Shown in pieces: positions 55,929 through 64,000 of a DNA stretch of 64,000 nucleotides. Position 1 is the stretch's first letter. Every line of letters begins with the position of its first letter. The DNA comes from Branchiostoma floridae. Taxonomy: Eukaryota > Chordata > Leptocardii > Amphioxiformes > Branchiostomatidae. The translations under genes and the position numbers were made by a program. The notes under the pieces were generated by a model. The model made no database searches and was not told the origin of the DNA. It saw only the letters and a list, made by a program, of their open reading frames with translations. The stretch is taken from assembly GCF_000003815.2 (NCBI RefSeq), contig NC_049985.1:5151502-5215501 (forward strand), written 5' to 3'.

Positions 55929-58711
55929 ATGTCCAACAGGCCAAAGAGACTGCTGGTTCTTCTACTGATCATTTTGAAAACTGGACCAACCACAGCCTGC
56001 AGCAGCAGTTGTTCATCAGTCTGTAACTGCAGAGACAGAGGCCTCAGCACGGTGCCTCAAGATCTACCTAGTACTATCACTAGCCTTAATTTAGGGCGCA
56101 ATGCCATCACAAGCCTATCTTCGTCTGACCTCTCAAGGTACAGCAGTTTGACAAAACTGATTATGTTCGGTAACCCAATAACTATTGTACATCCTGGGGC
56201 ATTTTCAAATCTTATTCACCTTGAACGTTTGAGTGTGACTTCCACCCAACTAACAAACATCCAGTCATATGGTACATACGGTACATTCTCAAATTTACCT
56301 AAGCTGAAAGATTTGTTCCTGGACAAAAACAATCTATCTATCATTCGACCTGGCACATTTTCAAATCTTCCCAGTCTTGAGCTTTTGTACCTGACAGGTA
56401 ACAAACTAACCGACATTGAGCCTGGCGCGTTCACAAAAGTACCCAAGCTTGAAACATTGTACTTGAAGAACAACCATCTAAGTCAATTCCATCCCGAGTC
56501 ATTCTCAAATCTACCAAAGCTTCGAATATTGGACCTATCCTCAAATATGATTTCTAAAGTCGACTCTGATGCATTCTCTAAGATACCCACACTGAGAGAG
56601 CTGGGCCTCGAGTCCAACCAAATAACCTACATTCAACCTGATACATTCAAATTTCTACCGCAGCTCGAGCGGTTGGAGATGGCCTCAAACCAGATAACTA
56701 ACATTGTGCCTAATTCATTCTTAAACCTCCCTCAACTCCAAAGGTTAGAGCTTGACTCCAACCTTATAACCAAGATTCAACCTGCTGTATTCTCAAATCT
56801 CCCAAACTTACAAGCATTGCATCTACAATCTAACCAAATGACTAGCATTCAGCCTGACACATTCTCAAACTTACCAAAGCTTACTAGATATGGATTAAAA
56901 CTGCATAACAACCCCTGGCAGTGTGACTGCAGGATGGTTGCATTCAGGTTAAGGTTGGCCATGTCCCAATTGTTTGAAGACAAAATCATCTGTGAGGAAC
57001 CTGGTAACTTCTATGGGCGAAAACTTCAACATATAGATCCCAAAAAATTGATATGTGAAAAACCGTCTGTCGTGCGCTTTCAAAAAAGCAACGATCTCGC
57101 ACTGCTGCATGAAAAAGCACTGCATTTGGTCTGTAAAGTTTCAGGAATTCCTACACCTGGCATTATGGTCATTCTTCCATCTGGACGAAACGCAACTGTT
57201 GAGTCGGATGGGAGAGTTACTGTGCATAAGAATGGTACTATCATCATAACATACCTAACTACATCAGATTCTGGTCTGTACGTTTGCATTGCAAAAAATT
57301 GTGTTGGCTCTTCGTTTTCCACACTGTTTGTTAACATTGAAATTCCAACATCGGCAATGGCAACAACTTCACCGCTTGGCAGTACAGACGCCACGGTGGT
57401 TACAAGTCCTACTGACCCCGCTCTCTCCACATTCTACATTGATAGTCAAATTACATCAATTGCACCACCAATTACACAATCATACACTGACATTCCAACA
57501 TCGTTAATGGCAACAACTTCATCACTTGGAGGTACAGACAACACACACACAGGCTCAACATTTGCCCTGACAAGTCCTACTGACTCCCATCTTTCTCCTC
57601 TGTTATATTCATAATTCCTATGCTACCTACCATTACGACCTATTTTCTTCTTCACTACTGAACCAGCAGCGCTGTTGCCATAAAGCCAACACTTTCCACA
57701 CTATATGGTGTCCCGATCACTCTGAGTTTCACAAAGATCAAGAATGAAACATTGTTTTGGGGGGACACTCTCCGTCTGGTCTGTGAAGCTTCGGGAATCT
57801 CCTCAGCAAAGATGACGATTATTCTCCCATCTGGGCTCAACGCAAACGCTGAGACAAGTGGAAGAGTAACCGTAGAGGCTAATGACACACTGACTACCAC
57901 CATAACAGATGTTACAGAGGCAGATGCTGGTATGTACACCTGCGTTGCATTAGGTCCTGTTGGATTCATGTCTGCCACACTAACTGTTGACATCAGAAGC
58001 CCAACTTCAGTTTCCCCCCAGTTCGCTTCGCCTGCGTCCTTTCCGCCTGACCAGACAGAAGGCAATGCTGACACGTTAGTCTTCTCCCTAAAAGTTGGCT
58101 CTAGTACATTTGGCGTAGTCATGATTATATTTGGTATTATTTCAAGTCTATTTCTGCGCAGGAAAAGAAAGCCTTCTTTAACTTCTGCATCTTCCGATAT
58201 TTCTAACAACATGAGCACAACTATAAAACGTACACACGGACAAGATCATGTATATGATAATGACAATGAAACAGGCACAATCGAACAAGCTAACATATAT
58301 GGGAATGACGAGGGAGCAGGTACAAAGGAACAAGCTCAGATACATGTTTATGACAATGACGAGGATTCCGTTTCTGTTGGTTTTGAAGCCGAGGGGCATG
58401 TGTTTGAGAATGGATATGATACCCCCCAGGCCGTTAATCAGAGTGGCGCTGAGGCAGCAGTGTCTTCTCTGGTTAACCATGTGTATGGCGATGAGGCTCT
58501 CAATTCAGGTCAGTTCATCCATGGGGCTGAGGCAGCTCAAAATATTTCTTCCCAATCTTATGAGGAAGCAGTGTCTGTCGCCTCACCGGCAATTTACCAT
58601 AATAACGGTAAACAGGCAAAATCTGCTGCTGCTCATATCCTCTATGGAAAAGATTATGGGAGAGCAGAAGATGTCACTCCTCAGTTAGTCCATGACAATA
58701 ATGATATCTAG
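55929..58711 (+). CDS. LRR-Ig transmembrane receptor, frame interrupted between Ig domains
   Basis: The first coding block, 55929-57614, has a signal peptide (KRLLVLLLIILKT), an LRRNT (CSSSCSSVCNCRDRGLSTVP), eleven LRRs of about 24 residues, an LRRCT (NPWQCDC), one Ig domain (LVCKVSG...SGLYVCIAKN) and a Thr/Ser stalk ending at a stop. The second block runs in another frame, about 57667-58711: a second Ig (LRLVCEASG...AGMYTCVALG), a TM (FGVVMIIFGIISSLFL) followed by RRKRK, and a tail with repeated YxN motifs (HVYDND, NIYGND, AIYHNN). A good acceptor lies at 57666 (polypyrimidine, CCAG). A phase-matching donor exists at 57325 (CT|GTTTGT), and a weaker one at 57601. A 5'UTR acceptor stands at 55923. 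Function: cell-surface recognition, possibly immune or neural; unproven. AATAAA at 59607 is a poly(A) candidate. LRR3 carries a four-residue insertion (YGTYGT). Confidence 0.85.
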
Positions 58712-60289
58712 ATCCGCGCACGTCTGCTTTGTTGGCAGGTAAACATAAACTTGTTTATTCTAATTATGTTTCTATATATTAGAGGATCCGGCCTGGTAGA
58801 GGACAGCTATATTCATGTTACCGGATCCTCTCAGAACATTTCAAATCTGAAAATCTGAATAAATAGATGAATATTTGACATTTGCCAAGATGTACATGTA
58901 AATATGAGAAATTGTCTATCGTAGCCAAGCTTCTTTGTAAATAGTAACGTAGCATTTTTCTTCACAATATTCAACATCAGAATATTAAGATAATGAATTT
59001 TTCAATACTTTATGTAAAACGGTAATGGTGACAAAGCAGGATGTATAAGGCCTTTAGATCTGGAGTGTCAAATAGACCAAAAGAAGCAAAAAAAGTAAAA
59101 TTCACGTTATGTAGATCTTCTTTTATTGTTTCTTAATTAAATGAAAACATATTTATAAAAATATTTGCATGCAGGTTTCTCTGCGAACTTCGAAAATGGG
59201 GGAGAAAGTTGCTTTTTTAAATGTTGAATTAATTGTATAATAAAGTAATAATGTAATGCAACTTCTTGCTCATTCACTTGTATCATATTGTAATTTTACA
59301 TTCATTTAAAGCATTACGTATAACCCACTATAGATGTACAAGTATCTATGGGAGTATTGTGGACATACATAATATGTATTAATCTGGAACACCCGTGTAG
59401 TATCATGAAGAAAAGTTACCAAAGCATCGTTACGATAATACAATTCATGTGATGCTGCATCTTTTAAGAATGATTATAATGTGTACAACTATTTAATCTA
59501 CAGGTTACTACACAAACAGCTGTATAAAGTCTGTCGCAGAAAATGTACCAACCATCATCTTTATATGTCATGTATGTAGCAAGTTGAAAGGTTAATGCAC
59601 TCCCACAATAAAGTTTTTGACAGCAACTCAGTGTTGTCTTTTAACTACGTACATGGTGTTTGCTTGTTTGTTTGGGTTGGTTATTTGTATGCACTATCAG
59701 TGGAGTGACAGGGAGTGAGTGGGAATATGACCACAAATGACATATAACACCATTACACGCATCAAATGATTTACCTGCGATTGAGTTTTTATACAAGGCG
59801 ATAGCGCTGTAGGTTTAAAAGGCTTTAGATAAATAGAATAAATGAATAGAATAGAACAGTTTAGATAAATAAAGCTGTAGTTAGCCCTGTCGACTGTGAG
59901 TATACCTGGGTCAGTCACACATCAAAATCTTTGACTTATTGTCCTCTAAACTTTGAAACAAAATCAGCCCCTGTGGCCCAAACTTATAGCACTTACTCTC
60001 TGCTTAACCACTTTAAAATCACGACTACAGCAAGTCCAAAACAATAACAGAAGCTCTGCTGCAGTAGCTTAGAAAACTGCTAGGGGGCCCATTACATCAA
60101 AGATTATTCTGTTCACACACATACACACATGCACACGCACAAACAAATACACCTGAAATTAATTAAATATAATTATGTCGAAGATGATAAAGGATGTATG
60201 GCATGAAGAAGAAAAATTTGGAGAAAAAAAAGTGTGATCTTGTTTGAACATGTGTTAGCCTCCTTTTCAGACTTTTAGCAGTGCTGGCA
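58712..60289. other. Intergenic, AT-rich, with a dispersed repeat
   Basis: Holds the 3'UTR of the LRR-Ig gene (AATAAA near 58858 and at 59607) and, at 59960-60170, a diverged relative of the right half of the element at 22305 (GCCC.AA.CTTATAGCACTTACTCTC, CTGCTAGGGGGCCCA, CA-rich tail). A short hairpin, GAGGATCCGG...CCGGATCCTC, lies at 58782-58830. No gene seen. Confidence 0.5.
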
Positions 60290-60295
60290 TTTATT
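60290..60295 (-). terminator. Candidate poly(A) signal of the second Kelch gene
   Basis: AATAAA on the minus strand, about 320 bp after the stop codon at 60616. Confidence 0.45.
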
Positions 60296-60615
60296 TTTTT
60301 GGGAAGGCTGATTCATGATTTTCAGCATTGGCTAAGATTCTCTAATGCCGGAGTTCCATGCTCACCCCTCATTAGAGAACCTTATCCTATGCTAAATATC
60401 AGAAACCAGCCTTCCTTCTGCAAGGGAGGCTACATGTTGTAGCTTTCCCTGAAAAATAAAATACATATCACCATGGGTCTTTAAATCAATCACATAATTA
60501 GTCATTCTGTCCTGGACAGTGCAATCATATCTCTATTGAAATTGTCTGTGGCTATGTTGAACTTGAAGAGATACCTTCCAAGGTGTTTGCCCTGTTGTTC
60601 AATGATATATGAGAT

Positions 60616-63398
60616 CTAAACCATGTGTACTACACATTCCTCCTCTTCCTTGTCAGCTTCTTTTAGTCTTCTGTCTATGCCCTTCTTCTCTAGCCATGGA
60701 AGGTACATGCGTGCCACAGGGCACAAGGGACCAGACAACATATCCACGTGTGTGCTGCCGACTTCAAATATGGTGGGCTTCAAACCTCTAGAACTCCAAG
60801 CTTCTGAGGACTTGTCATACACAAATAGGAAAGAGTCTTCAATTGTCTCTAAAGCCATGTCATAGCGTTCCAAGTATAAGTACAGCTGGTTCTCCAAGAC
60901 AAAGAGATGGGGCGTATGGGCAGTCTCAACGCTTCCTGCATCCATCCAGCCTTTAAGAATCTGCCAATGGTCTGAATCTGTATGGTACACCATGGCCTCC
61001 CTGAAGTAAAGATCGGCACAAAAGATCTCTGTTCTGAGCGCAGCGGCTGTGCAGAGTCGAGGAACGATTTGCGGTGGCGTGCGCTTGAACCAGCGGTCCT
61101 TGTATGGGTTGTAGCGATGCATTTCTGTGTTCATGAGGAAATAGATGTGCGGACCACAGGGCAATATTACCTGTTCACCCTCTCCCTCGCCAAGCTCCAG
61201 CTGTGAACACTCCTGCCACTGGTCTGTTTCCCAGCTGTACTTTGTGACCCGCAATGACTTATTGCTCCTTGTACTTACCACGCAAAGGTAATATAAGATC
61301 CCATTGACTTCAACGAGGTACTTTTTGTGCTCTGCAAAATTCTTTCGGTCAGGACTACACACTGGCGATGGGATTGCACGCTCCCACGCATCGTCTGTGT
61401 GGTTGTACTGAAACAGACACGAGTGACTTTCCCACGGCTCTTTTGCCAGGACGTAAATATCGTTGTTGCTGGTGACTGTTATGGCCTGGGCATCAGGCAG
61501 ACTCTCAAAATCATATTTGCCGCTGATGTACTCCCCTGCCCGAGGGTTCATGTAGAGGATCTCATGTTCATTGGTCCTGGACAGGACAAAATGTCAAAAA
61601 CTGTCATGAGTGAAAATTCATGTCAGAACGTCAAGCAAGCAAACAACCAACCAACCAACCAACATTGCACAAGGAGACCTGTCCCTGAATGGTGACACCA
61701 TATTATCACATGCAATGGACTCTTCCAAGGACACCACCGTGCAAAATGGACTCTTCCAAAAATAGGGAGTGAAATATAACACAGATATGGCTGCTGGTGT
61801 CCTAGCTTTGCTATAATTATTTGTGCTGGGATACCTTCACTATGTATAATTTATCTGTTAAAACTTTAAAAGCCCCGACGGGGTTTCGGACAAAATCACA
61901 GCATGCACCGGTGTCATCCATGAAATAAAGTCTTCAAATAAATATAGCCCAAGAAATGATATGTCTAATTAATTAATTAAAGGGACTAGGTGAGGTGAGG
62001 TGAATTAAGTCAGCATATATGTACTGTATAATTTATGACTGTACTGCATATATGTGTTACGGGACCACAAAATTTGTAATGACATGAGCAAGGAATGTCG
62101 AACTTCCCAAAAGTCAGGTATTTACAGACCTTGTACAGAAAACCACAGCCATTTCCAGCGAGTCCATCCCAAGTCTCCTCGGTAGGTTGGAAGTCTCCTT
62201 TACCAAGTTCCTGATGACGGACCTCCCAGGATCCCTCCTGACCAGAGGGTGATTCAAGATGGCTGCCGTGTCATCTGAGGTCAGCAGGTTGAAGCGGATG
62301 TGAGGGAGGATACTGGGCAGGTGGTGAAGTCTGCAGGACGCAAGATGTAGGTTACCCATTACAATCAATATACAGTGGAATCCAACTAATTGCATTACAG
62401 CCTATCGCATGCTTTTATTTCAGTATGTATTACAGTATGGTGGGGTCATTTTTCACTACCGAATACATTTAATTATACAGAGGGCCATTTTTAAACAACT
62501 ACCACCAGGTCACATATATCCACCACCCCCAAAGAATACATGTTAAAAGATCTCCAACACAACATCCCCCAGTATAATACATGTACATGCCTGCATATCT
62601 AAACTGTGCATGCCTCGGGGATGCTGAACTAGAAATATCCCAAACATCCTGTTTTTCAAAGTGGCGGAATTATTAAAACTTGGAGAATGAATGTTTATGA
62701 ATGTTAGAACCTGCATTATATGCTTGATTGTCAGTAGTTATCTGAATGCAGTAGTGTATCTGGTTTCCACATACTAGGCACATCATGGACACAGAAAGGA
62801 AGTTAGGACAAACATCCTAGAAAGGTCTCAGAGCTGCTTACCGGTATCTCACTTTCTGTCTTCAAGGTCCTGCATGGCAGGGTTGGACAAGATCACTTGT
62901 CCTAGTGGGCAAGTAATCAAGTACATACAAAATAATACTTGCCAGGACAAACTTTTTACTTGCCCAAACTTAGAATAACATTCTTCCATGTGTTTCCACT
63001 TCCAGCAATGGAATTCTTTTATCATTGGCTCTGTTTTTCGTTCTGTGTTGACAAATGTTTGATGCCATCACTGTGAAAAGTAACTAGTACGTGAATATCA
63101 AAATCTCGCTCATGGAAAAATTTTACTTCCCCGCAAGAACATCCACTCGCCCAATCTGCACTTTACTGCCCTGGACAATTGTACAAGTTGACTTGTCTAA
63201 ACCTGCAAGAGATCTTCAATTTCTTGAGTTGCAATGCAATATTTTGTATAATGCCCACCTGTCCTCCCTGCTGTGCTGCACCCATCTCACCACAGCCTCC
63301 CACACTGTCATCTCCTCTTTAATATCCAGCTCATCATGGCTGATGATCTCAGTCAGCTGATCAACACTCAAACTGCAGAACTCCTCATGGGTAGCAAA
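60616..63398 (-). CDS. BTB-BACK-Kelch protein, paralogue of the gene at 38495 (5' part beyond the window)
   Basis: Minus-strand exons 63259-63398, 62130-62330 and 60616-61576. The first two are exactly as long as their counterparts in the plus-strand paralogue (140 and 201 bp), with the same phases. They encode the BACK domain (SLSVDQLTEIISHDELDIK, VWEAVVRWVQHSRED; HLPSILPHIRFNLLTSDD). The last exon encodes the diverged Kelch propeller (AITVTSNNDIYVLAKEPWE), 20 residues longer than in the paralogue, mainly at the C-terminal end, which finishes DKEEEECVVHMV. The BTB exons should lie beyond 64000. Same inferred role as the paralogue. Similarity extends a little into the intron before the BACK exon (CTCTGCACCTCCACAG in both). 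Confidence 0.9.
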
Positions 63399-64000
63399 CT
63401 GTGGAGGTGCAGAGTATAATGCATCAGTACTTACCCCAATCTGGTACCAGATTTAAGATCTGTGGGTACATGGCATTCCTGGCACAAAAAACACTTTGAC
63501 TATTAAAATACCTGCTGGGTGGTCCATTTTCAAGGGGCCCAATACACAAAACAATAAAAGCAATAACATCACACACACATTCAAAGAAAGTAAATGAAAA
63601 ACTTGTAACAACTTGTAAATTAAGTGACACAGGCAGATGTAACATGAGTCATACACATGTATAAGCAACAAAGCAACAGAAAGTATAGACAAACAAAAAA
63701 CGTGTTATATGAAAAACTACATGACTGAGCAAAAGAAAACAAATCAAAATCACATTCCTTACTCACTGTCCATAAACCGGGCAGGTCAACATTCAAAAGA
63801 CAGGCATGGGGGGTTTCTTGGGATGTCAGGGGTGTGGGACGGCACATTTTCTGGTCCAGACACACAAACTGTTCCAAGGCTGCAGTACCATCATGGATTG
63901 CTAGATGGCACAAACACAGTACAAACACAGACAATAGTAGCAACAAAGAGGGCAAGCTATTCTTTACCACATTTGAGAGGGCTTTAGGGCCCAAAAATCT
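63399..64000. other. Intron of the second Kelch gene
   Basis: No further exon recognised before the window ends. Confidence 0.5.

Noticed and set aside
57532-57552. Simple (CA)n slippage frameshift breaking the LRR-Ig gene
   Set aside because: Shifting the frame at the CA run still meets stop codons before the second Ig block, so one slippage event cannot explain the break.

Overview
The window reads as a piece of an invertebrate chordate genome, most likely an amphioxus (Branchiostoma). The evidence is short exons in long introns with ordinary GT-AG sites, many small inverted-repeat elements, a tRNA-headed SINE scattered over the whole window, and protein architectures I associate with cephalochordates (type II membrane NHL protein with NPxY motifs, LRR-Ig receptor, animal DUR3-like transporter, thyroglobulin-like/VWA mosaic). 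The species is an inference. Three runs of N (6375-6474, 9925-10323, 10885-10984) mark a draft assembly. Gene models below were spliced by eye from reading frame, splice sites and intron phase.

Left part (1-12.2 kb): a 61-bp minisatellite, repeats and SINEs, then a minus-strand gene running from 12.1 kb down to at least 6.8 kb. It encodes a signal peptide, three tandem six-cysteine thyroglobulin type-1-like modules (one exon each, phase 1-1) and a VWA domain with a complete MIDAS, also bounded by phase-1 introns. Its 3' end is not found. From 12.2 to 24.7 kb I see no gene, only minisatellites, microsatellites, MITEs and palindromic repeats.

Middle part (24.9-43.8 kb): a complete 13-exon plus-strand gene for a DUR3-type urea/solute symporter of the sodium:solute symporter family, about 776 aa, with a Cys/His-rich insertion in a predicted cytoplasmic loop. 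It is followed by a complete 5-exon BTB-BACK-Kelch gene (about 585 aa).

Right part (46.2-64 kb): a six-exon plus-strand gene for a predicted type II membrane protein, with a long Pro/Ser/Thr-rich N-terminal region carrying NPxY and PYAV motifs, one TM segment and a C-terminal NHL propeller. Next is a plus-strand LRR-Ig receptor gene whose reading frame is interrupted between its first and second Ig domains, where either an intron or a lesion lies. Last is a minus-strand, 5'-truncated paralogue of the Kelch gene. The two Kelch genes flank the NHL and LRR-Ig genes in opposite orientation.

Mobile DNA is abundant. Several elements still show target duplications: a hAT-like MITE (8 bp), a 624-bp element in Kelch intron 1 (8 bp), and a Mutator-like MITE family (9 bp) whose copies border two of the three assembly gaps.
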